This document shows, piece after piece, positions 8,578 to 18,532 of a stretch of DNA of 64,000 nt; within the stretch, counting starts at the first letter, position 1, and every line of letters starts with the position of its first letter. The translations under genes and the position numbers were made by a program. Below the pieces are notes generated by a model, which worked only from the letters and a program-made list of their open reading frames with translations, did not search any database and had not been told where the DNA came from. The stretch lies in NCBI RefSeq assembly GCF_963082495.1, contig NZ_CAUJAN010000001.1, positions 124,001 through 188,000 of the forward strand. Direction: 5' to 3'. This DNA is from Methanobrevibacter sp. V74 (lineage in GTDB: Archaea; Methanobacteriota; Methanobacteria; Methanobacteriales; Methanobacteriaceae).

Positions 8578-9552
8578 ATGAATAAAAAGATTATATTTGT
8601 TTTAGTGTTGGCACTTGCAGTATTCCTTGTAGCGGGTTCAGCTAGTGCAGGTTTTTTTGATTTTTTAGGAGGAGAATCTAACAGTACTGTAAAAATAGGA
8701 TATTTGCCTTCAGATCACGATGCTGCATTATTTGTGGCAGACGCTCAGGGTTTATATGAAAAAAAGGGAATCACTACCGAACTTGTTCAGTTTAACAATG
8801 GTGGTGATTTAATGACTGCCATGGCTAGCGGGGATGTTGATGTAGGTTATGTAGGTATTGCACCGGTATTGTCTTCTGTTTCTGCAGGAGTTCCTGTAAA
8901 AATTATTTCTGCCGTTCAAAATGAAGGCAGTGGAATTATGGTGACCTCTGATTCCAATATTGATGATGCTAAAGATTTAAAAGGAAAAGTTGTCGCAACT
9001 CCCGGTGAATCGTCCATTCAACATGTATTGCTTTCTGATTATTTGAATAAACATGAAATGTCTTTGGATGACATTAATGAATCCGCAATGAAAGTGCCAT
9101 CTATTAACGATGCTTTAAAAACTAAAAATCTTCCAGCGGCCATTACATTCCAGCCATATGTAAGTCTTGGTGTAAGTGATGAGGGTATTGAAGAATTAGT
9201 TGATTCTTCTGAAATCATGCCAAATCATCCATGCTGTGTTGTAGCGGCTTCTGATGATTTTTTAAATAATAATAAAGACACTGCTAAAGAAATTATTGCA
9301 ATTCATGAAAATGCAACTAATTTCATTAATGAAAAAATAGCGGCTGGTGAGACTGGTGAAATAGTTAAATTATTGCCTAAAGATATCGTTGCTGACGAGG
9401 ATGCGGAAGTAAAATCTTTAGAAAGTTTCCCATTCATATCCGGAATAAATGAAACATATAAATCTAATGTAGATGCATTTCAAAAATTAGAAGTTCAATT
9501 AGGTATCTTAAACGAAACTATTGCACATGATGATTTGTATTGGGAAGCATAG
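8578..9552 (+). CDS. NMT1/NrtA-like solute-binding protein, copy 2
   Basis: This paralogue of the 7407 gene has a proper signal peptide (MNKKIIFVLVLALAVFLVAGSASA) and the same landmarks: IGYLPSDHDAALFVADAQG, GGDLMTAMASGDVDVGYVG and HPCCVVAASDDF. The ATG at 8578 is chosen because GGTGA precedes it by 5 nt; TTG/GTG codons slightly upstream are in frame but have no ribosome site. The two copies are clearly a tandem duplication that has diverged, differing mainly at the N terminus and in charged surface residues. Ligand unknown; no transporter partner nearby. Confidence 0.8.
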   Translation: MNKKIIFVLVLALAVFLVAGSASAGFFDFLGGESNSTVKIGYLPSDHDAALFVADAQGLYEKKGITTELVQFNNGGDLMTAMASGDVDVGYVGIAPVLSSVSAGVPVKIISAVQNEGSGIMVTSDSNIDDAKDLKGKVVATPGESSIQHVLLSDYLNKHEMSLDDINESAMKVPSINDALKTKNLPAAITFQPYVSLGVSDEGIEELVDSSEIMPNHPCCVVAASDDFLNNNKDTAKEIIAIHENATNFINEKIAAGETGEIVKLLPKDIVADEDAEVKSLESFPFISGINETYKSNVDAFQKLEVQLGILNETIAHDDLYWEA

Positions 9553-9581
9553 TTAATTAGCTATGCTTCATTTTTTTTTTT
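9544..9581 (+). terminator. Strong intrinsic-type terminator
   Basis: GAAGCATAG (9544-9552, including the stop codon) pairs perfectly with CTATGCTTC (9561-9569) around an 8-nt loop and is followed by a run of T. The convergent gene ends at 9580, so it may serve both strands. Confidence 0.8.
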
Positions 9582-10218
9582 AATGGGGATGCCTGGTTTT
9601 TTCATATTCCTCTCTTAAATCGGCGATAGCCTTTTTAGTTTTTTCATCGGATACTTTATTTATGATCCTTTGATTTTCAATTAATATTTTCATATATTCC
9701 TTTCTTTTTTCCTCATCAACCATTTTATGCCTTGAAAAGTTAACGAGGCATTCAATTAGTGCAGATAATCCTCTATTAAACGGCATTGCATTTTCATCAT
9801 TTTTCATGACTTTTCTGATTTTGCCGGTTATATAATAAATATCACTTCCTTTTATTGGAAAATCCTTAGGTGTTTCTTTTTTATCAATATTTTCAACATC
9901 CACAATAATGTAAGCGGGAGTATTTTTAATAATGGCAATGTCTGTATCGTCAGTATAATATTCATCGCTTAAGCAGTTTAGTGTTGAATAGGTAAAAACT
10001 AAGGAATTCTGTGTAATATTGACCACATATTCATTAGTATCTAAGATATTCTTCAGTGTCTTTGATCCGTCAAATATCCTGCAGAATACTTTATCCTCTC
10101 CAAGGTAGGTAAATGCAAAGGCACCTGCATTTTTTACACCCTCTTTATTAATGGTTGTTGTAATGCATTCATATTGGATATTTTTTTCAATTCCGATTTC
10201 ACTTAAATCATAATTCAT
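9580..10218 (-). CDS. DUF447-type flavoprotein-like protein
   Basis: This 212-residue protein of the methanogen DUF447 family is related to FMN-binding split barrels. Family-like segments include YECITTTINKEGVKNAGAFAF near the N terminus and CRIFDGSKTLKNILDTNEYVVNIT, then a helical C-terminal half. Members probably bind flavin, but no reaction is established. It is distinct from the flavin reductase-like gene at 1516, which shares only the fold. Single gene, convergent with the solute-binding protein. Confidence 0.65.
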   Translation of the reverse strand: MNYDLSEIGIEKNIQYECITTTINKEGVKNAGAFAFTYLGEDKVFCRIFDGSKTLKNILDTNEYVVNITQNSLVFTYSTLNCLSDEYYTDDTDIAIIKNTPAYIIVDVENIDKKETPKDFPIKGSDIYYITGKIRKVMKNDENAMPFNRGLSALIECLVNFSRHKMVDEEKRKEYMKILIENQRIINKVSDEKTKKAIADLREEYEKTRHPH

Positions 10219-10334
10219 TTTATCAAGCCTGATTATGGAAATAGAGTATAGTTATAAGTCGATTTTCCCATCAACATAATCATCTTCATGGGATTTTAAA
10301 ATATAAAAAAATAGTTAATTTCTCAAAAGAGAAA

Positions 10335-12431
10335 TTATAATTTAATTTTAATGTCAAGTGCGCTTGACCCTTCTTCATAGACAAAGATTGGGTTAATGTC
10401 AAGTTCTGATATTTCTGGGAAGTCTAGGGTTAATCTAGCTACTCTTTTAATGGCTTCTTTAACTTCTTCAACATCACAAGGTGCTTCTCCCCTGTATCCT
10501 TCAAGTAATTGGGATACTTTGGTTGATGCAATTTGTTCTTCAATCTCTTCAGAACTCATGCCTTTTGCAAGGTTGAATGATACATCCTCAATAAGGTTAA
10601 CATAGATTCCACCCATACCAAATGCAATCATAGGACCGAATTGTCTGTCGCGAATCATACCGACAATGACTTCTTCACCTGAATCCATCATTTTCTGCAC
10701 TTCCACACCATCAGGAACAATATCTGGGTGTGCGGCTTTAGCATTAGCAATGATCTCATCATAAGTTGCTTTTGCCTCTTCAACGTTATTAATTCCTACT
10801 TTCACGCCGCCAATATCGGATTTGTGCAAAATTTTATCGGATGCGATTTTAAGTACAACCGGGAATTCCATTTCTTCTGCAAGTTTGCCTGCTTCATCAG
10901 CACTTGTTGATAATTTAATCGGCGCTGCTGAAATTCCATAAGCTTCAGCTACTGCATATGCTTCACTGCCAAGTAATGTGTCTCTGCCATCTGCTTTTAC
11001 TTTGTCAAATATTCCAGTTACTGTATCTCTGTCGACATCATCAATTTTATCAATGATGTCATCATAGTTTCTCTCTTTCAATCTTGCAAATTTAACCATG
11101 GCCTCTACAGCATTAACTGCAGTTTCAGGGAATACATAAGTTGGAATGCCGTTTTCTCTTAAAACATCATTTGCATTTTCAAAGGACGGTCCTCCCATAT
11201 TAACAACAATGACCGGTTTGTCAAATTTCTTTTTCTCTTCTACGATTGCATCTGCAATTCCATCAGGATCAGCTGATGCTGTAGGGCAAACCATCACGAT
11301 TAAACTGTCAACGTCCTCATAACCTAAGACAAGTTCTAATGATTCTTTGTATCTGTGCACTGGTGCATCTCCTAATACGTCAATAGGGTTTTTAGCACTT
11401 CCTTCATCAGTTACACATTCTTTTAGTTTAGCAGTGGTCTTTTCATCGAATTGGGCAAGTTGGAGTCCTGCCTTTTCCATAGCGTCCACGGTAAGCACTC
11501 CTCCACCACCGGCATTAGTGATAATGGCCACTTTGTCTCCTTTTGGAAGCGGCGCTTTAGAGAATGCTAATCCTAAATCGAACAATTCCGTCATAGTTTC
11601 AACACGCATAATTCCGGATTGATGGAATGCGGTGTCAAATGCCAAATCACTGCCGGCTAATGCTCCGGTGTGTGAAGATGCTGCTTCTGCTCCTGCTGAA
11701 CTTGAACCTGATTTGAGAACAATAATAGGTTTTTTATGTGCAGTTTCTCTCATAGTTCTTACAAAATCGTCATCATCAGAAATAGATTCAAGATAACAAA
11801 TGATTACATTTGTTTCATCATCGTCAGCTAAATATTGCAACAGTTCAATTTCATTTGCTCCTGCTTTGTTGCCTAAACTGATAACTTTACTAAATCCAAT
11901 TCCTGAAGTTACGCTCCAATCGATGATAGCTACCATCATGGCTCCACTTTGTGATATAAATGCCATATTTCCAGTAGGCGGCATCATCTGTGAAAACGAT
12001 CCGTTTAATGGAGTGTGAGAATCTGTAATTCCTAAACTATTTGGTCCAATAATGTTTATACCATATTCTTTACCAAGAGCAGTTAATTCCGCTTCCAGTT
12101 TAGCACCTTCTCCTCCAACTTCTTTAAAACCAGCAGTAATAACAACCATGTTTTCAATGCCAACTTCACCACATTCTTTAACAGCAGTATTCACGAATGG
12201 GGAAGGGATAGTTATAATTACTAAGTCTACTTTTCCAGGTACGTCTTTTATATTTGCGTAAGCTTGTTTTCCAAGGATTTTCCCACCTTTAGGGTTTACA
12301 GGATATATTTCTCCTACAAATCCATCGTTGATAAGATTATCTACAATGATATATCCTACTTTCCCTGGTGTATTTGAAGCTCCAATAACAGCTACGGATT
12401 CAGGTTTAAACATTTTACTGAGATCTATCAT
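10335..12431 (-). CDS. ADP-forming acetate-CoA ligase, fused alpha-beta
   Basis: The 698-residue single-chain enzyme interconverts acetyl-CoA, ADP and phosphate with acetate, CoA and ATP. The N-terminal CoA-binding Rossmann domain starts FKPESVAVIGASNTPGKVGY. A ligase-CoA domain contains the phospho-histidine loop SSHTGALAGSD (about residue 257). The C-terminal third is an ATP-grasp domain (EFPVVLKIASDKILHKSDIGGV ... ELDINPIFVYEEG). Methanogens could use it to capture energy from acyl-CoA or to activate acetate. It stands alone; its upstream region (12432-12714) is shared with the divergent gene and is very AT-rich. Confidence 0.9.
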   Translation of the reverse strand: MIDLSKMFKPESVAVIGASNTPGKVGYIIVDNLINDGFVGEIYPVNPKGGKILGKQAYANIKDVPGKVDLVIITIPSPFVNTAVKECGEVGIENMVVITAGFKEVGGEGAKLEAELTALGKEYGINIIGPNSLGITDSHTPLNGSFSQMMPPTGNMAFISQSGAMMVAIIDWSVTSGIGFSKVISLGNKAGANEIELLQYLADDDETNVIICYLESISDDDDFVRTMRETAHKKPIIVLKSGSSSAGAEAASSHTGALAGSDLAFDTAFHQSGIMRVETMTELFDLGLAFSKAPLPKGDKVAIITNAGGGGVLTVDAMEKAGLQLAQFDEKTTAKLKECVTDEGSAKNPIDVLGDAPVHRYKESLELVLGYEDVDSLIVMVCPTASADPDGIADAIVEEKKKFDKPVIVVNMGGPSFENANDVLRENGIPTYVFPETAVNAVEAMVKFARLKERNYDDIIDKIDDVDRDTVTGIFDKVKADGRDTLLGSEAYAVAEAYGISAAPIKLSTSADEAGKLAEEMEFPVVLKIASDKILHKSDIGGVKVGINNVEEAKATYDEIIANAKAAHPDIVPDGVEVQKMMDSGEEVIVGMIRDRQFGPMIAFGMGGIYVNLIEDVSFNLAKGMSSEEIEEQIASTKVSQLLEGYRGEAPCDVEEVKEAIKRVARLTLDFPEISELDINPIFVYEEGSSALDIKIKL

Positions 12432-12714
12432 TAGTTTCTCTCCTGTTGTTTTATATTAATGATGTCAATAATTTATAATGATAAATAATTAACATTTAAT
12501 ATACCCATATTTATTGTTATATTATTATTTAAATATTTTCTTTAATCATTAAAAAAAATAAAGGTTTATTTTTCTTTTTAATTAATTTTTAGGTGAAAAT
12601 CTATTTTTGTTTATATAGTTATTAACATTTATAATATATGATAACAAAAATTAAATATAAATAATAAATTATTGATATTACAATATTTTTAAAAATATCA
12701 AATTAGGAGATATT

Positions 12715-13635
12715 ATGAGCTTGATTATCGCTTATGTTGGAAAAAAAGGATGTGTAATGGCAAGTGATAAAAGAAAAATAGGATATTTCGGTGATAAAAA
12801 AAATTTAGCTACATTAGAGGAAGAATTATATAGCGGAAGCATTGATAATGATGAAGACTTTTTAACTAGGGCAAACGAGCTTGGCATTTCAATTAAAATT
12901 ACAGACGATGCTAACAAACTTAAAATAATCGGCAATACCATTCGCGGTGAAGTAAGTACTAAAGGAACTATGGAAACAAGAAGAAGGCGCATTTACGGAA
13001 CCACTAACGGATATCAAATAATTGAATTGTTAGGTTCTGATACCGAATCCCGTAAAGCCGGAAGTGGAGGAGTCATTATATTTGGAAATGATTACGCAAA
13101 ACGTATGGCTGAAACATTGATTAAACGGGAATGGAAAGCTTCTCAAAGCTTAAGATACATGGGGGAGATTTTCAAGGGAATTTTAGAGGAGGTTGCTTCA
13201 AAAACTCCCACTGTAGGCAATAAAATAGATGTATTGATGAGACAGCCCAAGTTTGATAAAAGTGCCGCTCAAAAACATCTGGACGTTACAATTGACCATG
13301 ATATTAAGGTTCTAATTAAATTCAGGCAAGACTTAACAGAAAGATTGGTTCAACAAAATTTGGAAATTGAAATGGCCAGCAAAATCATTAGCAAAGGGGA
13401 CATTGGCAAAGTTGTTGACATTGATGGAAACATGCTGTTTGTACAGTTAAATAATAAAACCCAGGCAGTTGATGGAAATTGGAAACAGCTTGCAGGTCCG
13501 GGTCAAAACGTATTGATGTTTACAGACAGTGATAACGTTAAAACTGGAGACAAGGTGGTCATTGAAAATGAGGATTTGTGCCTAAAAAAAGACAAGTCCT
13601 CTTTGTCCTGTGATATAATTTTATGTTCCTTATAG
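12715..13635 (+). CDS. DUF2121 family protein
   Basis: This 306-residue methanogen protein matches the DUF2121 type by recall: MSLIIAYVGKKGCVMASDKRK at the N terminus, resembling an Ntn-hydrolase/proteasome-like opening, then RGEVSTKGTMETRRRRIYG and a C-terminal KIISKGDIGKVVDIDGNMLFVQL segment with beta-rich character. Function unknown. AGGAGA (12705-12710) gives the start. A TATA-like AAATATAAATA lies at about 12652. It is 11 bp from the MBL-fold gene and the pair recurs in the foreign island (36670-38352), so they form a conserved unit. Confidence 0.7.
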   Translation: MSLIIAYVGKKGCVMASDKRKIGYFGDKKNLATLEEELYSGSIDNDEDFLTRANELGISIKITDDANKLKIIGNTIRGEVSTKGTMETRRRRIYGTTNGYQIIELLGSDTESRKAGSGGVIIFGNDYAKRMAETLIKREWKASQSLRYMGEIFKGILEEVASKTPTVGNKIDVLMRQPKFDKSAAQKHLDVTIDHDIKVLIKFRQDLTERLVQQNLEIEMASKIISKGDIGKVVDIDGNMLFVQLNNKTQAVDGNWKQLAGPGQNVLMFTDSDNVKTGDKVVIENEDLCLKKDKSSLSCDIILCSL

Positions 13636-13646
13636 TTGAGGTTTAA

Positions 13647-14570
13647 ATGAAAATTACATTTTTAGGTAGTGGCGGAGGAAGATTTTCCGCTATCAGCCAA
13701 CGAAGGATGACCGGGGGTTTCAGATTGGACAATCTCGGCGGAAAAAATTATCACATTGACCCAGGTCCTGGAGCACTAATAAGAACTTACCAGTTCGGGT
13801 TTGACCCTCGTAATTTAAGTGGAGTCATTGTTTCACATTCTCATACAGACCACTACAATGATGCAGAAATTCTCATTGAAGCAATGACTAAAGGAATGAC
13901 TAAAAGACAAGGAACTATCGTTGGTGGGGAAAGTGTTTTGGAAGGATATGAAAGATGGGGGCCATGCATTTCTGATTATCATAAATCGAAGTCTGACAAA
14001 ATAGTCTTAAAGCCTGGGGAGTGGAATAGATTAGATAATGTTTCAATTAAAGGTACTGAAACCTCACATGGCGATCCAACAGGTGTCGGATTTCAGATAG
14101 ATTGCAATGGCTTTAAAATTTCTTACACTTCCGATACAGGTTATTTTGATGGTCTGGCCCAAGACCATGAGGGTGCTGATATCTTAATAGCTAGCGTGTT
14201 GAGGCCGGGAAACAGGTCGATTAATGGACATATGTGTTCCCGCAATTTCGTTGATTTAATCAATGAAGTCAAACCGAAGGTTGCCGTAATGACACATTTG
14301 GGTCTAAAAATGATTTCAAGCAATCCTGTTACAGAAGCTAGAAAAGTTTATAAACAAACAGGTGTTAAAACTATTGCTGCATATGACGGTTTATCATTCA
14401 ATGTGAATTATAATAATCCTAAAAAATTCAGGCTAATTTCACTTAAAGACACACAGTCTTCAATTCACAGCACCAGTCATGCCTTGTTTGAAAATGAAAG
14501 AAAAAATTCTTACCAATTGTCCTTCAAACATAATGAGTTTGATGAAGTTTTAATGGCAAGAAAAGATTAG
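13647..14570 (+). CDS. MBL-fold metallo-hydrolase
   Basis: This 307-residue metallo-beta-lactamase fold protein has [20 protein letters not shown] at the N terminus, the metal-binding [12 protein letters not shown] (HxHxDH) motif, ETSHGDPTGVGF, SYTSDTGYFDG, HMCSRNF and MTHLGLKM, providing the usual histidine and aspartate ligands. Family members include nucleases, phosphodiesterases and glyoxalase-like enzymes; the exact reaction here is not known. It is translated just after the DUF2121 gene, with GAGG upstream of its start. It converges with aroC, with 2 bp between the ends. Confidence 0.85.
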   Translation: MKITFLGSGGGRFSAISQRRMTGGFRLDNLGGKNYHIDPGPGALIRTYQFGFDPRNLSGVIVSHSHTDHYNDAEILIEAMTKGMTKRQGTIVGGESVLEGYERWGPCISDYHKSKSDKIVLKPGEWNRLDNVSIKGTETSHGDPTGVGFQIDCNGFKISYTSDTGYFDGLAQDHEGADILIASVLRPGNRSINGHMCSRNFVDLINEVKPKVAVMTHLGLKMISSNPVTEARKVYKQTGVKTIAAYDGLSFNVNYNNPKKFRLISLKDTQSSIHSTSHALFENERKNSYQLSFKHNEFDEVLMARKD

Positions 14571-14572
14571 GA

Positions 14573-15667
14573 TCATTTTTCTAGATTGCTGGGGTGGATA
14601 AAACCTGAACGAATCATATGATCTGCAAGAACAATTGCAGTGCTTGATTCGGCAACAACGCTAACTCTGGGACATATGCATGGGTCATGGCGGCCTTCTA
14701 TTTCTATTTTTTTATTTTCCATTTTTTCTAAATCAACAGAATTTTGACATTTGGAAATGGAGGGAGTAGGTTTCACTGCAATTCTTGAAACAATTTCCAT
14801 GCCATTGCTCATGCCTCCAATGATTCCACCGGAATTGTTTGTTTTTGCTGTTGCTTTATTTTCATTTATTTGATATTCATCATTTGTTTGCGAACCACTT
14901 TTAGTCGCCATGTCAAATCCAAGACCGATTTCAACTCCTTTTATTGCCCCAATGTTCATTAAAATTCTTGCTAAGTCCCCATCAAGTCTTCCAAATACAG
15001 GTTCTCCTAATCCTGCAGGCACTCCAATAGCTATTGTTTCAACAATCCCTCCAATAGAGTCTCCTTCTTGTTTTTTAGCCAAGATTAATTCTTCAATTTT
15101 CCGGGCTGCCTTTAAATCTCCGCAACGAACAGGATTTTTCTCGACATTTTCTTTGATAATTTCAAGATCATTAATTTCAGCTTTAATATCTCCAATTTGA
15201 GCAACATGTGAAATAATTTCAATATTTTGGGTTTTTAAAAGTTTTTTAGCTATTGCTCCACCAATCACATGTCCAATAGTAACTCTGCCGCTTCCACGAC
15301 CTCCGCCGTTATAGTCATAGTTGCCATATTTCATCATCCAAGCAAAATCTCCATGAGATGGGCGTGGTGTATTTTCAAACATTGAATAATCTTTTGAATG
15401 TTGATTTTTATTAAAAACAACTCCAGTAATTGGAGTTCCATCTGTTTTACCATTAAAAATACCAGATAAAATTTGAACTTCATCTGCCTCTTTTCTGGAG
15501 GTGGTTATGCTGCTTGTTCCGGGTTTTCTTTTATCAAGCTCTTTTTGAATGTCCTCTTGTGTTAATTCAAGATTTGCGGGGCATCCATCAACAACAGCTC
15601 CAACCGCTTTTCCATGGCTTGACCCAAAGCTTGTTATTTGAAATTTTTCACCAATTGAATTTGACAT
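14573..15667 (-). CDS. aroC: Chorismate synthase (chromosomal copy)
   Basis: AroC converts EPSP to chorismate using reduced FMN, the last step of the shikimate trunk. The 364-residue protein has all landmarks: [27 protein letters not shown], the intact glycine/arginine flavin loop [30 protein letters not shown], and RHDPCICPR near the C terminus. GAGGT precedes the start. A second, damaged copy lies at 35558 in the island. This is the copy expected to be functional. Confidence 0.95.
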   Translation of the reverse strand: MSNSIGEKFQITSFGSSHGKAVGAVVDGCPANLELTQEDIQKELDKRKPGTSSITTSRKEADEVQILSGIFNGKTDGTPITGVVFNKNQHSKDYSMFENTPRPSHGDFAWMMKYGNYDYNGGGRGSGRVTIGHVIGGAIAKKLLKTQNIEIISHVAQIGDIKAEINDLEIIKENVEKNPVRCGDLKAARKIEELILAKKQEGDSIGGIVETIAIGVPAGLGEPVFGRLDGDLARILMNIGAIKGVEIGLGFDMATKSGSQTNDEYQINENKATAKTNNSGGIIGGMSNGMEIVSRIAVKPTPSISKCQNSVDLEKMENKKIEIEGRHDPCICPRVSVVAESSTAIVLADHMIRSGFIHPSNLEK

Positions 15668-16027
15668 TTTTAACCTCTTTAAACTTGGTTTATTTTTTTA
15701 TATTTTAAACTTTTTAAATGTTTAATTTTGATTGTAATGGATTCTTTCAAAAACTTTGTTGATTTGAAATTGGGATGTTATTGTGGGGTTGCTCAAAACA
15801 TCATGATTTTGAATCTTTATTATTTGCATTCCTACTTATTATGTATTGTTTAATAATAGCTTCATTATATTGAACTGTATTCTAAAAATTATTTTTTATC
15901 ATAATATAATGTTTAATATTTTGTATTTGGATGATTTCCATAAATTTAATTAACTCATCAATTCAAAAATTATTATAGAAATGTTACGAGAGAAACAGTA
16001 TAAGTAACTGATAATTAAGTGATTATT
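15668..16027 (+). other. Intergenic gap before hemB
   Basis: AT-rich, no gene. At about 15743-15772 the sequence CTTTCAAAAACTT followed by a TGATTTGAA-like run resembles the left terminus of the 1383-bp IS described at 33848, with several mismatches, and may be a relic end. TATA-like elements at about 15898-15910 and 15967-15978 could serve hemB. Confidence 0.3.
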
Positions 16028-17032
16028 ATGGAATTTCCAACTACAAGAATGAGAAGACTAAGAAAAAATGCTAAAATAAGAAATATTGTTCGCGAAACTA
16101 AACTTCAAAAGGAAGACTTAATTTATCCGATTTATTTTAAGGAAGAGCTTCAGGGGAATGAAAGGGAAGAGATTTCATCACTTCCAGGGGAATACAGATA
16201 TTCTTTAGATAGCGGGGTTGAATTTGCAAAACAGTTAGAGGCGAAAGGTTTAAAATCCATTATTGTATTCGGAATTCCAAGAGAGGAAAGTAAAGATGAA
16301 ATAGCAACACCGGATTACTCTGCAACAGGTATTGTTCAAAAAGCCGTTCGGAAACTTAAAAAGGAAACTGACTTGGTTGTCATCACTGACGTTTGCCTAT
16401 GCCAATATACTTCTCACGGACATTGTGGCATGATTGTTGAAAACGGGGATAGCGACGATGGAATTGAAATATTAAATGATGAATCCTTACCTTATCTTGC
16501 AAAAGTTGCCTTGTCTCATGCTGAAGCCGGAGCGGATATTGTGGCTCCGTCTGATATGATGGATGGGAGAGTTGATGCAATACGTAAAATATTAGACGAA
16601 AATGGATATTGTAATGTAATGATAATGTCTTATTCGGTTAAATATGCCTCTGCATTTTATGAACCCTTTAGAGTTGCAGCTTGCTCATCACCTCATGCGG
16701 GAGATAGAAAATCTTATCAGATGGATCCGGCTAATGCAGTTGAAGCAATTCGTGAATGTGAACTTGATGTAATTGAAGGATGCGACTTTTTAATGGTTAA
16801 ACCGGCACTTCCATATTTGGATGTTGTTCGCATGGTCCGTGATGAGTTCATGTTGCCTTTAGTTGCTTATAATGTAAGTGGAGAGTATGCAATGATTGTG
16901 GCAGCTATTGAAAAAGGATTTTTAACCGAAAAAGCAATCACCGAATCATTACTTTCAATTAAAAGGGCTGGAGCAGATTTAATAATCACTAATTTCGCAT
17001 CTTATTTGCTCTTGAATGATGTGATAGAATGA
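16028..17032 (+). CDS. hemB: Porphobilinogen synthase HemB
   Basis: HemB condenses two 5-aminolevulinates to porphobilinogen for siroheme, cobamide and F430 synthesis. The zinc-type cysteine cluster [14 protein letters not shown], the lysine segment [16 protein letters not shown] and the active-site lysine in [12 protein letters not shown] are all present. The ATG at 16028 ([13 protein letters not shown]) fits the family start; a GTG at 16019 is an alternative. The stop overlaps the next start by 4 bp, indicating an operon. Other tetrapyrrole genes in the window are hemD (32848) and cobA (54451). Confidence 0.95.
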   Translation: MEFPTTRMRRLRKNAKIRNIVRETKLQKEDLIYPIYFKEELQGNEREEISSLPGEYRYSLDSGVEFAKQLEAKGLKSIIVFGIPREESKDEIATPDYSATGIVQKAVRKLKKETDLVVITDVCLCQYTSHGHCGMIVENGDSDDGIEILNDESLPYLAKVALSHAEAGADIVAPSDMMDGRVDAIRKILDENGYCNVMIMSYSVKYASAFYEPFRVAACSSPHAGDRKSYQMDPANAVEAIRECELDVIEGCDFLMVKPALPYLDVVRMVRDEFMLPLVAYNVSGEYAMIVAAIEKGFLTEKAITESLLSIKRAGADLIITNFASYLLLNDVIE

Positions 17033-17907
17033 ATGCAGATGAGATTGCAAAAATTGCTCAAATTGCATCTGCACTTGAAGTAAGTGGATATCCAAAGCCG
17101 GGTAATGTTCATAGAACTCGTAATTATGATGATATGGTTTTTGAAGACTTTTTGATAAGTGGAATTGTAATTGGAGATACTATTCGTGAAGCATGTACAA
17201 ATGTTGATGTTAAGAATCCACAATTGGGCAAATACATCTTACAGGCAGTTGGCGAAACTGATGGATGGATTAAAAACAACACAAATTTGGGCATTGTTAT
17301 GATGCTGATGCCAATTGCTGTTGCATCGGCCGTTAGTGATTCATTTGAGGATATACGTGAAAATATTAAATTGCTGATGAGCAATACTTCCGTTGATGAT
17401 GCATGTGATTTATATGATGCAATCAATATTGCAGATGCCGGAGGGATGGGTGCTCAGGATGAATATGATGTTGCAAGTGATGATGCTAAAAGGGAATTGA
17501 GAGAGAATAATCAAAGCATGTTTGATGTGTTAAAAATCTCAGCTCCATGGGATATGATTGCACGTGAAATGACTGATGATATGCCGGCTGTTTTTGAAGT
17601 TGGATATCCTGTTTATCACAAGTTGAAACAGGAAAAATCTCAAAATGAAGCTTGTATTTTAACATTCTTAACCATATTGTCCCATATTCCGGATACTTTA
17701 ATTTCAAGAAAATATGGGTCAGATGAAGCTTTAAAAATATCAATGATGACTCGTGATGTTCTTAAATTAGAAGGTAGCGAAGACTTTATGGATATGGTCA
17801 AAGAATTCGATGACTATTTATTTGAAAATCATTATAATCCAGGCACTACTGCGGATTTAACTGCAGCATCAATTTTTGTAAGTTATTTGAAATCAAACTT
17901 CAGGTAA
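17029..17907 (+). CDS. CitG-like triphosphoribosyl-dephospho-CoA synthase family protein
   Basis: This 292-residue protein is related to CitG/MdcB, which form the prosthetic-group precursor of citrate lyase. The N-terminal [22 protein letters not shown] motif and the C-terminal [17 protein letters not shown] motif are characteristic. Methanogens lack citrate lyase, so the physiological role is probably different. The ATGA overlap with hemB suggests coupled translation and perhaps a link to cofactor biosynthesis, which is inference. Confidence 0.75.
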   Translation: MNADEIAKIAQIASALEVSGYPKPGNVHRTRNYDDMVFEDFLISGIVIGDTIREACTNVDVKNPQLGKYILQAVGETDGWIKNNTNLGIVMMLMPIAVASAVSDSFEDIRENIKLLMSNTSVDDACDLYDAINIADAGGMGAQDEYDVASDDAKRELRENNQSMFDVLKISAPWDMIAREMTDDMPAVFEVGYPVYHKLKQEKSQNEACILTFLTILSHIPDTLISRKYGSDEALKISMMTRDVLKLEGSEDFMDMVKEFDDYLFENHYNPGTTADLTAASIFVSYLKSNFR

Positions 17908-18056
17908 TTTTAACAAAATCAGTATATGTTGAATATGTTTTTGGATTTTGTATTGATGAACAGGGATATTGTTGAAACAAATATTGATGGATTATACTGA
18001 TAAAAGAGTATTGTACTTGAATTAAGAAATGATTGGCATTATGGGGAGGTTTTAAA

Positions 18057-18440
18057 ATGGCAGAAAAAATAGCTTTAGCATCATGTAATGGCATGAGTTC
18101 AAATGGATTAGTATCACGTGTGGCTGTCGGGGATTGTAAAAAACAGAATGAAGATGTGATTTCAATATGCATGGGTTCAACTTCAGCGGATGTTGATGGA
18201 TTTAATGATGGAATGCTTAAAAAATTCCCTATTGTTGCCATAAATGGTTGTGCTAATGGATGTGTTAATAAAATTTTAGAAAATAAGGGAATTGATGTAG
18301 CTAGGACAATTGGTGTTGGCGAAGTTTTAAAAGATCATGGACTATCTTCAAATAATCCTTTCAGATTAGACGGTGAAGGGGAGGAATGTGTTAAAATTAT
18401 CGTTGATGAATTAAATAAAACAATTGATTCGATTGATTGA
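18057..18440 (+). CDS. Putative zinc-binding DGC-domain protein
   Basis: This 127-residue protein resembles the small cysteine-rich DGC-type proteins: ALASCNGMSSNGLVSR, ISICMGSTSADVDGF and AINGCANGCVNKI supply conserved cysteines that could bind zinc or another metal. GGGGAGG at 18043-18049 fixes the start at 18057. A single gene; function is unknown. Confidence 0.6.
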   Translation: MAEKIALASCNGMSSNGLVSRVAVGDCKKQNEDVISICMGSTSADVDGFNDGMLKKFPIVAINGCANGCVNKILENKGIDVARTIGVGEVLKDHGLSSNNPFRLDGEGEECVKIIVDELNKTIDSID

Positions 18441-18532
18441 TTTTTCTTTTAAAGTGCTTCGATTATCACTATCTTTATAAATTACTTAAAACATAAATTG
18501 TCTTGTTATTAATCTTAATATATGGTGTCTAA

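Noticed and set aside
10396-12261. Several plus-strand open frames across the acetyl-CoA synthetase gene
   Set aside because: They are antisense shadows of a well-conserved gene.
15743-15772. Solo IS end before hemB
   Set aside because: Resembles the 1383-bp IS terminus but with several mismatches and no partner end; noted only as a possible relic.
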